A stretch of DNA of 64,000 nt from Homalodisca vitripennis (Eukaryota > Arthropoda > Insecta > Hemiptera > Cicadellidae), in contig NC_060213.1 of NCBI RefSeq assembly GCF_021130785.1, forward strand, positions 65,882,001 through 65,946,000. The letters are read 5' to 3'. Positions 44,213 to 54,775 of the stretch are shown here, piece after piece. A program made the position numbers and the translations under genes. The notes beneath the pieces are model-generated. The model worked only from the letters and a program-made list of their open reading frames with translations. It had not been told where the DNA came from and searched no databases. Position 1 is the stretch's first letter, and every line of letters starts with the position of its first letter.

Positions 44213-46737
44213 CAGAGTAAACGTTTTAAGCATACACATAATTAACTAATGGCATCTTCATCTCTACGACTTCATACTTTTTAACGTTTATACACAATTA
44301 GTGACACAATACAACTTTTTTTGTACAAAAATAGAAAACTTTTTAAAGGGGTTTCCTGCAAATTTCATCTATTTCATTTAGGTGTTTAATATTATAATTG
44401 GGGTCTGTTAAAATGTATTAAATTAACCAATTGCGTATTTATTAGGCCGATAAAATATATTCTGTTGTATTTTATATGATACCGTTTATTGTTATTCAAC
44501 TTACCAGAAGTTCATAAACAAAGTAAAAGTTAAAAAATGGGCTACAATTATTCTGAAGTTACTGCAAATAATATTTTTGTAGTCACAAATGGTTGTGACT
44601 CAGTATGGTTGTAAAAAATTACGAGTTGATATCACTACAATCGTACAATAATATGTGTTATAACACCTTGAAGATGTTCTGAGATAGGGTTTAGTAATTA
44701 TTTAATTATTTATTTACATTATCTGACAATATACAAATGTTACACAAAATACTAATACACGTAATTAATGGCAAAGAACAGGATTCCTGAATAAAAATGG
44801 CAATACCAATTAGAACAATAAATAAAATACAATAAGAATTGTTAAATTATAGCAGTACAATAACAAAAGTGTAATTTTAACAACACTATTATGAATAACA
44901 ATAACTACTAACAGTAGTAAATAACAATTCAAACTACACCATGCAATAAATAGCAGTAGGTAATAAAAATCATAATCCCCAGCATAAATTTCAACTATAT
45001 CACGTAGCAAAAATCAATAAATAATAGAATAATACTTCTATAACAATTTCATAAAATAAATTCAATATGATTCAAAGTTGTTGGATAGCAATAGAACAGA
45101 TTGGAATAATTTTCATTTAAGTTTTAAATTAGATATAGCCTACACAACCAATTGGGCGTAAAAGTAGGCCTAACTAGTGATTTGGAGGGAAAATTTTAAA
45201 TATAAAATTCATAAATTAAATTAATATTAAATTACCCTATGTAAAATATGCTCTTGCTATAGAGACAACGATCAAACGTTGAAGGTAGACTGTTTAATGA
45301 ACTAGAACAAATATTATGTTGATATTTTCTGTTTATAGACAACAGAACAAAGATAGAACAGTCGGAGTTGAACACAATCTCAAGAACAAATATCAGAACA
45401 AATATCGTTGTGTGCCCTCGTTTCACTGAGAAACGTGCATTCGAGAAAAGGAAGTTCATTTAAATAGCAAAGCCTCTAATTTACATTCATATCTGACTTC
45501 ATTCATTCGTTGATTGTATTCATTAAGTTCCATCACCCTGTTGATTTGTTCATTTTCTAAATTAGTTCGTGCCTGATTTTAGAATATGTTTGCCGTTTGT
45601 GCCTTTCATTAGTAATTCAAATTTAGTTCTCAGTTATAAGTTTGATAGTAACTAAAAAACAAGTTATAAAGCAAATTATTCGAGCTTAAGTGATAATAAC
45701 TAGAGAAAAATTTCAATGTTAATAAAATTATCGTGTTTATCTGAGGGCAATATGTTTATTTTACAGTGAGTTATGATTGGTCTCCGTGACGTAATCTTAT
45801 ATTCTAGTGTTTTGGAGGGTTTGAGGTGATGGAGTTTGAAAGCCGTTCTCACATTGTTTGTAAACCATTGTGACATCCTATTCATGATAGAGAAATTACA
45901 GAGAAGAAGACTGGTATATCCTCAGAGATAAGAAGTCTTCAATGGGACTTCGGTTAGTAAGAGAAATAAAGTCGGTTTTGTCAGTCAGTGAATACAGAGA
46001 GAACCCATATGGTTTTGAGCCATGTTAAGAGAGCCTGCGTTATTACCTATATTTAATAATTAGGTCATTAATTAATGATCCTCAGTATCAGTAGAACTTA
46101 AATTTTCTACAAAGGACACTTTCTTGCATTCTATACATCGCATATCATAGTAGCCGAAGTCCAGGGTCTCAGAGGAATAAAGGGAAAAGACAGAAGTTCC
46201 CGACGTTGCAACTTCATTACTTTGGAGAAGTTGGATGTCCTAGTCCGGCCGCTAAAGACAGGCAGTCAGTCACCAAAAAGCAAGTAGGTGATAAAGTAAA
46301 GTAAATATCTTATTTTAGCACGCTAAATCCTCCCTAACACTTGAACTTACTTCCGAATCGGCAGTGGCCGGGCTGGCGGGCTACTTGCAAGGACAGGATT
46401 GTTCAGCGGTCACCCACCCAAGCAGCAGCCAAGCTCGACCTTGCTTGGTTCGGTTATCTTGCTAGCAGCCGTGAACTGCAGCCTTTGTATGTGAACTGTT
46501 GAAGCTGCATAAAGAGGGACGCAGAAGTGACCTATCCTTGATCATTATAGTTTTGTGAGTGATCTTGCGGTTTGTGGTGTTGAAATTGAGGTTTGAGATC
46601 CACGTATATCTTAAGAATGTATATCTGCTGCAGTGTATTTTGTAAGTGAAAAGTGACAAGAAGATTTTGAGATCTGCTGTCTCAGCACGAGGAACCTCTG
46701 TAACCCTCATTGTGTACCAATTTATTCATTAAAGGAA
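43484..46737. other. Intergenic or intronic, no gene seen
   Basis: AT-rich sequence with a long (TA)n tract (44138-44207). A GC-richer patch lies at about 46150-46530 and shows no coding frame. Confidence 0.5.
44138..44207. repeat. (TA)n microsatellite
   Basis: About 70 bases of uninterrupted alternating TA. Confidence 0.95.
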
Positions 46738-46820
46738 TTAACCCTTTTGATCCCAACGTCCATACATACGGACGTCTAATGTATCTTCATGAAATCCTGA
46801 CGTCCATATATACGGACGAC
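46738..46820. mobile_element. Possible piggyBac-like terminus with tandem hairpins
   Basis: TTAA (46738-46741) is followed by CCCTTTTGATCCCAACGTCC. Two hairpin motifs follow: ACGTCCATACATACGGACGT (46756-46775) and ACGTCCATATATACGGACG (46800-46818). The start resembles the TTAA-CCCTTT terminus of the MITE at 1229. No matching opposite end was found, so this is a fragment at best. Confidence 0.4.
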
Positions 46821-48000
46821 CATAAATTAATTGTTTAAAATTATAAAACTTAAAGAAACTTACACTTGCTATACGAAAAATGTCACAATGAGTCGTGTGA
46901 ATTAAAATTTATGCAATATTTTACTAATGCTAACAAACATTGGTTGCGTTGTAACTTGGTGTACTTTATAATTATGTAAATCAGATTTAAATGTCGACTA
47001 AGTACGCCGTTAATTGTTGTAGTGTGAGCATTACATTTTATGCTATCGATTTCGACTTTTATTCCAGTAATCCTGAAAAATGTTTAATTCTTGGAACACG
47101 TATACATTTGTCAAAAATCCATATTTTATTTGTTTGGTGAGATACATAAATGAAATTTGGTGTACTTGCCAATTTTACAAGTAAATTTTACAAGTACAAT
47201 GTACTGTACAATTATAAAAAGTGCACATGTAAGTTCCTAATGTTTATTTAGAGATATCTCTCATAAATACAAAATGTTTTAAATAGTGTTTTAGGCATGT
47301 CAATTGTATCATACGTATTGTAAGAATAAATATTGTCCACAATTTTATTAATGTATAGTTTAATACATTTCAGGCTGAATGAAAAGAAATTTAAATCTTG
47401 ATAAAATGAGCAAAATAGTGCTGAAATGTTTAGCAGATAGATACAGTAAATCCTCAGGATTTTGGAAATCTGTTCAAGAAAACTGGAAAGTTACTTATCA
47501 TACGGAAAGAAGATACATACAGTACATTAGATCGGTGGAGACTCAATTGAAAATTGGAACACGATCCATATTTTTTGATAAACCGTCTCTTAAGTCAATC
47601 GAGTGTTGAGTGGGTTGCCAACAGTTTAATATCGAACATGTCAGAAAGATAGGTCACCAACTGTCCAACTGCATTCTATCGTCTGGCCGTCCTTAAGGCA
47701 ATGATTCAGGGGCTGAAGTTACTGAGCATTCCCGTTTCTTGATGACAATTACGACGTAAAATGAACGCAACATGTAACGTTTGTTTAAATAGTTAACACT
47801 ATTTCGTCGATATTGAACCTTTTGAAGCCAGTGAGGCAAGTACAACCCTAAAGTCGAAGAGTGAAACAGTTTATTAGTGACAAAATTAATATCTGTGTAC
47901 ATTTAAACGCTAATGCTCTGAAAATATGAACTGTAGCTATTAAATTCCTGAATATTTGGATCAAAATGTTTGTTAACTATATATTACGTTTACAATAAAA
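46821..48000. other. Intergenic, no gene seen
   Basis: A 76-codon frame at 47379-47609 (+) has no recognisable features. Nothing else is seen. Confidence 0.5.
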
Positions 48001-48039
48001 ACACAAGTGCTCATTGAAAAATATGACAGCCCATCAGAA

Positions 48040-48380
48040 TTTACAGAATTCCATGACTCGAGAACAAAATTCCATCAACACATTGAGAAGCATGATCCTT
48101 CCACGGGGGCTGTAAGTGTCTCCATTTACTGTCGAGTAGGCCACAATTTCCAGGCGTGTTTACCCGGGTACTCGGGGCGTGTCGAGGGTCGGCGTTGTGA
48201 GTGTAGACTTTGTGCCGCAATTAAACCGATCTGGAGGCCCCCTCCCGCGATCTGTCGCCAGACACTACACCGGTCACGTGACCACTCTCGTCACGCCAAT
48301 CATGTCACAGCAGTTGGTCTCATTAGTCAGTACAGAATCATAACATCACATTCACTGGAGATATGTTCTATGAGAGGATA
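48040..48380. promoter_or_regulatory. GC-rich island with palindromic E-box
   Basis: This ~340-bp segment is much richer in G+C and CpG than the flanks. It carries a perfect 12-bp palindrome GGTCACGTGACC at 48272-48283. That contains GTCACGTGAC, the core bound by bHLH-zip factors of the MITF/TFEB/USF type in animals. A 124-codon frame crosses it but resembles nothing known. It may be a regulatory island or an unrecognised exon. Confidence 0.3.
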
Positions 48381-48714
48381 GTGTTGTTTGCCGATACGCC
48401 TCACTGGGATTGAATAGAAATACTCTATTCATAACATTGTAAGTTCAGAATGGCGTAATATGTAGTTATAATATTACGTCATAGTTTGTTAACAGTGCTA
48501 ATGAGTTCTGTTGGACTTTACAGCTTGACTGATGCTTCGTTTGCAGTTTTATACCGGCCACAGTTTGGTGGTTCTCCTGAGAAACTAAGTGATATGAAGT
48601 TGGCATACAGAGTAGTTTTAGGTAGATGTTATAAAAATCATCATTATGACAAGATTTCCAAAAAAATGTGTGCATATGAAGGTATGCGAAGGCCGATTAT
48701 GATCTCTAGCCCCT

Positions 48715-49330
48715 GCACTCCAGCGTGAGCATTTCGTCGTGAACGCAATCTAAGGCCTTTGTTAGGTCATAAAGACCTGATCGTCTTTGTGAGCCTCTCA
48801 GATATTTCTACAATAAAATCGACAAAACTATGGAGAACATGAGATGTTTGCTTCAACATCCGATCTTCCTGATCTGAAACCGAACGGTTTCACAAAATCA
48901 TGTATTAAAAAAATAAAAATAAAATAAGCTAGTTCAGAAAAATTTTATAATATGAATAAAAATTGGTACAATTGAAATCGGCCGATAGTTTGTTAGGTTA
49001 TACTTTTTGAATATTGGCACGACTTTGAATACTTTAATTACCAATAGAAGTATGACACTATCAAAAGAGGAATCAATAATTTTGTCAGTAGGCATGAAAT
49101 GTACTGGTAACATTGTTTTAAAACCCCTCTTGACATGTCAGTGATATAGTTGGATTTTTTTAAATCGTTGGAAATTTCTAATCAGAAATTCGTATTAAGC
49201 TGTAAATCTACGTAAAGACATTTCATCCTGTGACGTCCTAAATATACAAGAGTCGATGATGAAATATTTTAAAGGATTGGCAAACTCCAAAAGGTGAATC
49301 TTAAAAAATATAATTTTCATCCTGGCTGTT
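48715..49330 (-). pseudogene. Degraded LINE reverse transcriptase relic
   Basis: In mixed - strand frames I read pieces of a reverse transcriptase: PIFKKYNLTNYRPISIV (about 48965-49015), GFRSGRSDVEANIS (about 48850-48890) and GLYDLTKALDCVHDE (about 48730-48780, motif A). Frames shift repeatedly and stops are frequent. The order is correct for a LINE on the - strand. Confidence 0.55.
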
Positions 49331-50329
49331 TGATGTTTAAAAATAACTAAACTAACGATAAATCAGTATTAAGAGAAATGAGAATTATTATCTACGTTGA
49401 AATCATAGTATGAGGTTACTTAAACTAAAGATACTGTACGAATGTTAATGCTGTTCAACTGTTGATACCAGTTATGTAGAACATCTTCATATAAATAATT
49501 TACTGTCTCAATCCAAGTTTCTAGGCCACAAGAGGAAGTTAGTATCTGAAATGAGTTTGGGAAGGATCCAACCCAGACACCAATCCGAAATTGGTGCATT
49601 CTACTTCTGGAGTGACTTCCTTGTTGAATCCTTGCCAGTAATGGAGGGCGTGGCTTCGTTGTTGCTTCTTGTTTGATTCAGGATATTGCTTCTTGGTTCT
49701 TTGCTTTCAGCAACTAAAGGTGCATGCTAAGTCAGTTTTGGTCTCACCACCATGAGGTACCATCTAGCGATGCCACTGGATTATCCATTTGCTTAATGTA
49801 AACTAAAATGTGCCATGCAAAATAAAGTTATATGTGGACATTGGAACTTCAAAGATTTTTTAAATAAGTGACTAAAATACAGAAACAACTCAAAAAACGT
49901 AAAATGAACCAAAATGGGAAGTCCTTTTTCTTAAACCGCTATCTTATGATCGGCCTTAAATGTTTTTGAATGCATTATTTAGTCTTATAGTTTTAGAGAG
50001 TTATCGTAATTTATCTAACACTTGGAAAGGATTATAGCAATTTGACGTAGCAAGCAATATAACTGTATAGTTTCCAGCTTCTTCCACTTATTAGACGTAA
50101 AACAGTGTGCTTCTTAGTGGAATTGTATGAACATTATTTGTAACTACGAAATGATAATGTTACTGTGTTACGTAGTGGCATGGGTTTTCAAGCCAAAAAA
50201 TACTGATAAAACTAGTAATATTACTGTCTATTTTCATTTCCAGATACTTAGTCTTGAAATAAAATGAAAACCATACAACAGACAAATTGACTACTGATAA
50301 AAAATATCTCAGAAACTGAGCCGATATAT
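49331..50329. other. Intergenic, no gene seen
   Basis: AT-rich sequence with nothing recognised. Confidence 0.5.
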
Positions 50330-50770
50330 AGTTACCTCATATATGATCAGCAGCACACAAAGAAACATATTCAGCAGCAACGTGTTTGACAGAGTCAGCA
50401 AGTAGGTAAATCCAGATAAATAATCGACAACTGCTGAGCGTCTAATGACAACAGACAAAAACATAATGGCATAACTACTCACATTTGCTAGACACACAAC
50501 TCCAACTTGATATTATGAACCACGTTAGAAGACAGAGTCAACAAGTAGGTCATACTAAAGTATTGACCGATACCTGCTGAGTGTCTATTGACCACAGACA
50601 ACAACATAATGACTACCATTTGCTACACACACAATTCTAACACGACATTATAAACCTCATATTTTAAAAGACAGAGTCAGCAAGTAAGTCAAGAAGAGAA
50701 TTTGACCGCCATTTGCTGTGTATCTATTGACCACAGGCAACACCACCATCTCTCGTACTAGCCATTTTCA
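50330..50770. repeat. Degenerate tandem repeat, ~141 bp, three copies
   Basis: GACAGAGTCARCAAGTARGT recurs at 50388, 50531 and 50670. Each is followed by TTGACCG/ATCGACA.., TGCTG.GT.TCTA, GACMACAGRCAA and then ATTTGCTA.ACACACAA in the first two. The copies are strongly diverged. Confidence 0.75.
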
Positions 50771-52370
50771 CAATATTACTTAAATGTTTCGTATTTTTGT
50801 AACAAATAAAACATAATTAACTGACCATCTTTAGGAGATTTCCCCTCTTCCACTGTTCAAAGCTTACTGCAAAATACCCACCAAGTATTCCTGTGGTACT
50901 GCATAAATTAGAGCAAAGCAAAATATATTGTAGAAAATACCTGATAAATATAGCCTACTTTCCAAAAAATTATTAGTTGCAGTGAATTAAATCTAAAATT
51001 TATAATATACAAACTGATGAATCAACGATGCTCATTAAGTCAAGGAAAAGTTAATCACAAAGACTAATATTTTGAGATTCAAGGAGTACCTTGAAAAATG
51101 AACTAATTGAAAACAATTTTCTAGAGATCTGAAACAACAGAAAATATAGCTAGCCACGAATGGCTGCCAGATTAGGACTAGAAGCCTTATCTACGTTGAA
51201 GCGCGAGTAAATTTTTTTTAAACTCACTGTGTGATATTCATACACCCAGAATAAGAGAGAACCTTAATTAACTTAGAGGTTCAAAGGAAAAGTAAATGTC
51301 TAGAAACACTCCTGCACGCAGAACCCTCCCTTTGTGGAAAATACTCGTGCAACCGTGTAATACTCTCTTTTACTTGATATATCTGAAATTTAAAAACATA
51401 AGTTTAGACAAGTTACAGATAATTATTAAAATTTTAAATTCAGGAACACAATAATAACTTACTGAATACACTGACAGTACTTATGATATAACTGTATTGG
51501 AAATACAAACTGGTCAAAGAGGAATATGGTCTTTAGCTGAAACAACTGAGGCTTCAAGACAAACATCAGCAGAGTGGCAGTGGAAGTTGATAAATCAGAG
51601 ACAATATGGAAAATTATAAATGTAGAAAAAGTAAAAAAAATTGAACTCTTGACCATTCATAGATATAGCGAGCGAATATACGGGTATAAGCAAACAGGTC
51701 AAAATTGAACAGAACACCTCAACAAATTTCCTATCAAAATTACTGAAGACACAAAACCAACAAACCAACTGTGTTCAGAATACTACCATGACTAAACCCT
51801 GGTATTGTAAATATAATATTGCAATTGCAACCCAAAATCTAGGAAAGCGAAAAAAATATTCTAGTAACAGAAAACTAAAGAACAGCTAGACACGACTGTT
51901 TTCACAAAACTGTGAAAATATCAAAGTCTTTTTAAGTTGCAAATATTCAACTGATCCTTATAATTAATATTTCAAATAATAATATACTTGTTTTCCTTTA
52001 AGTTTTTTTTCTATCCAAAACGTTAGCAAGGAAACACTTACTAACCACCTAACTAATGGCCAAACTAATCTGACACATATTTTAATAAATTATGGAAAAA
52101 TTCGTCCTGAAGCTGATTATTCCAACACATTAACTAATTAATCACTTAATCATTTCAGCAGTGGATGTATTTCGGGAATCTCGAAAAAAATAGCTCTCAT
52201 CGGCCAGTTTTAATTCTTAACAGGAGGAAGGCTACACAGGTACTGCCATCTTTGATGGTTACAGCCTTGATTTCGACTGCTTAAGCGAAGTACATCTTTA
52301 AGAAAAACTCATGAATATTGGTGTATTGGGGTTATGCTAAACTAAAATGGTTCAATTAAACACTAGTAAC
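50771..52370. other. Intergenic, no gene seen
   Basis: AT-rich sequence with nothing recognised. Confidence 0.5.
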
Positions 52371-52374
52371 TGTA

Positions 52375-52520
52375 TACGGCAGAACAAAGGGTGGTTGGTA
52401 TACCACAAGAATCTGTACTAGGTCTAGTTTTGTTTATTTCATACAGATTTATGTGATCTGCAGCACTTCAGCCACCGCAAGTGAGCAATCAGAATCCTCA
52501 AAAACCTTTCATAAACAGAA
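52375..52520 (+). pseudogene. Degraded LINE reverse transcriptase relic
   Basis: The + strand reads VVGIPQESVLGLVLFIS and, after a frame change, pieces resembling the INDLCDLQHF block, i.e. the [GV][17 protein letters not shown] region. Only this short block is readable. Confidence 0.4.
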
Positions 52521-53280
52521 TCCTGTTGACAAGTCTTTACAGAGTTGAAAACATTTATTGTAGTGAACATAATGAAAACTGTATATTTCCTTCATCTTAA
52601 GATAACTGACGTAGTCAAGTATTGGCGCACAAAACCTCAGCTACAACAGGCATGGCTCCAGCTATGTTTCCCTATGCAATGACTAACATTCACAAAAAAA
52701 GAAGCTATCTTGAGTAGAAACAAAATTATAGAATGTCCTTATAGAAGATCTGAGGTCGACGTTTAGAGGTACACTTTGGACGACAACTGTAGTAGTATCA
52801 GCTGGGTTTACTAACTCAGTGAATTTTATCAACAAACTGACATCACGTTTCTATTTTTAAAATACCTTTATAACTTTTGTTGTTATCTCTGTGAGAATGA
52901 ATCAAAACAGTGCAATTAGTAATAAACAAAAGAAGGCTTTAAAATACTGGATTTTTACCCGGTGTTTTGAATTTTATTAGATTAAACATTACTTACCTAA
53001 TTCATATTGGTTTCTTTCCGAAATCCATCTTAGAATAGTCAGAAACTGAAAAAAATAGTAAATTTGAATATTAATTTTGACCCAAATCCGCGAGTAGGCC
53101 CTACTATATAAAGGCATTCTTTATATGGAAAGCTGCGTCGAATAAACATGTTTGAATTATACGAGTATAAACTGTCCAAGAATAAGCTTTTCTTACTTTC
53201 AAGCATATAAAATATAAATTTTTCATTCTACGTTTGCCAGCATTTTTTGTCGAGACAAACAACTTACTGTATTATTCAAA
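52521..53280. other. Intergenic, no gene seen
   Basis: AT-rich sequence with nothing recognised. Confidence 0.5.
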
Positions 53281-53284
53281 CCTC

Positions 53285-53420
53285 CCCCTACATCAGAATG
53301 AAGTCGGCTCCATCTGCCCGAGGGCAAGGGTTATATTACGAAGGGTGCTTTCCTTAAGCTCGTTTAGCACACTCTTCTCTCTTCCTGCACTCGTAAAGGT
53401 AAACCTGCTGTAATTACAAT
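53285..53420 (+). repeat. Dispersed repeat family C, copy 1
   Basis: CCCGAGGGCAAGGGTTATAT, TACGAAGGGTGCTTTCCT, AAGCTCGTTTAGC.CA, TCTTCTC..CCT. The same block order recurs at 58090-58290 and at 61440-61580. Confidence 0.65.
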
Positions 53421-53659
53421 TTAAGAACTTTGTTAGGTGTCTTTAAATTTAGAACCTTCCTTTTTAATATATGGACAAAGTATAAAGGAATAGCAACCAA
53501 GTTACACTCCGAATCAAAACAATAGAATACATTTTCAAAAATAACGATTTTCATATCACACTTTGGTTATATCTGTAAATTCGTTTTTATGACCACTAGA
53601 GTAAATTTTTATATCAAAAAAATATTATTTGCAAATGAAATTTACCATCGTTCAGTGAA

Positions 53660-53730
53660 ACAATAATCAGTAACACTACGTTTCGAGATCTGCAATCTGA
53701 TCTCTTCTTCAGGTAAATAACTAACCTTAC
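53660..53730 (-). repeat. Repeat end with CTGAAGA-stem-GAAA motif
   Basis: On the - strand CTGAAGA (53706-53712 on +) is followed by one base. A 6-bp stem GAGATC/GATCTC with an 8-base loop comes next, and then GAAACGTAGTG. The architecture matches that in the palindrome arms at 13320-13346. Confidence 0.6.
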
Positions 53731-54619
53731 ACATAATTACAAACTAGGTAAAAAATAAACAAATCATACCGAAGCGTTGTGGCACGCCTAGTCAGGAATC
53801 ACAACCACCATGATGTGTGTCAACTTCATTAACTCTAAAACATGTACTTAATAAATACTATACACAATAGTAATCATTAAAACTGAACTACAGAATACAG
53901 GTAACAATACGTCTGCATTCGTCTACCAACCACCTACGACTGAGTCGTATCATTGATGTGTCGTGGCAGTTTATTGGCATTTAGGCGATAATTTTGTTAC
54001 GCGTCAGCATTTCAGTGGACTAAAAACAAATGACGCTTGTTCTATCAGCCAGATTAAATTTGCCAAAGGGACTTTCCATTAAATAATATCTCAAAAGGAA
54101 TGAAGCGATTCGAATTTACTTAAATTATTAGTTTTTAACATAAACGGCAAGTAAAACATAAGAAAGAAAGGGAAGGATCAATTTTAAATGGTGTTTGTAC
54201 CCACAATACATACCTCTGTTGACTCATCCTAATCTCACCCTTGGGATAGGTGGGAAAATCACCTGACCCCGAATAGCCTGTGGAGGTAATTTCGATCCTT
54301 TGAAGTTGGGATTATTGCCTCAAGGAACTGTAATTCTCCGAAGCCGCCAGGAGTGAAGCTCAAACTCATCAAGAACTGCCCGCTGTGAGACAACAATACT
54401 CGCGTCAAATGATTATACAAGAGTTGAAGACGATATTACTGTCTTACTGTCTATTACTTATAAGTTGCACTTCAAGTACAGAACCACCCTCAATGATTAG
54501 TTGTCTCCATACTTTGTACTTTAGCAGCATGCAAACGTCCAACCGGAGTATGATTCACACAAGCCATTTCGTCTTTATTTAATGCTGAACAATACTAATG
54601 TGGTAAGCTCCAAAGAGCG
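53731..54619. other. Intergenic, no gene seen
   Basis: Nothing recognised. The 65-codon frame at 54385 has no features. Confidence 0.5.
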
Positions 54620-54775
54620 TCATATAAAGCCGCAACCAGCATTATATAAAAGAGCAACGAACATCATATAACTCTAACCAGCATAATATAAAGTTCCAAA
54701 CAGCATAATATAAAGCCGCAACCATTATCATACATAACGGCACCATCATATAGCCTAACCAGACTATCAGAGAAA
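54620..54775. repeat. Degenerate ~22-bp tandem repeat, about seven copies
   Basis: Variants of CATMATATAAAGCCGCAACCAG follow one another, e.g. CATAATATAAAGTTCCAAACAG then CATAATATAAAGCCGCAACC. Confidence 0.75.
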
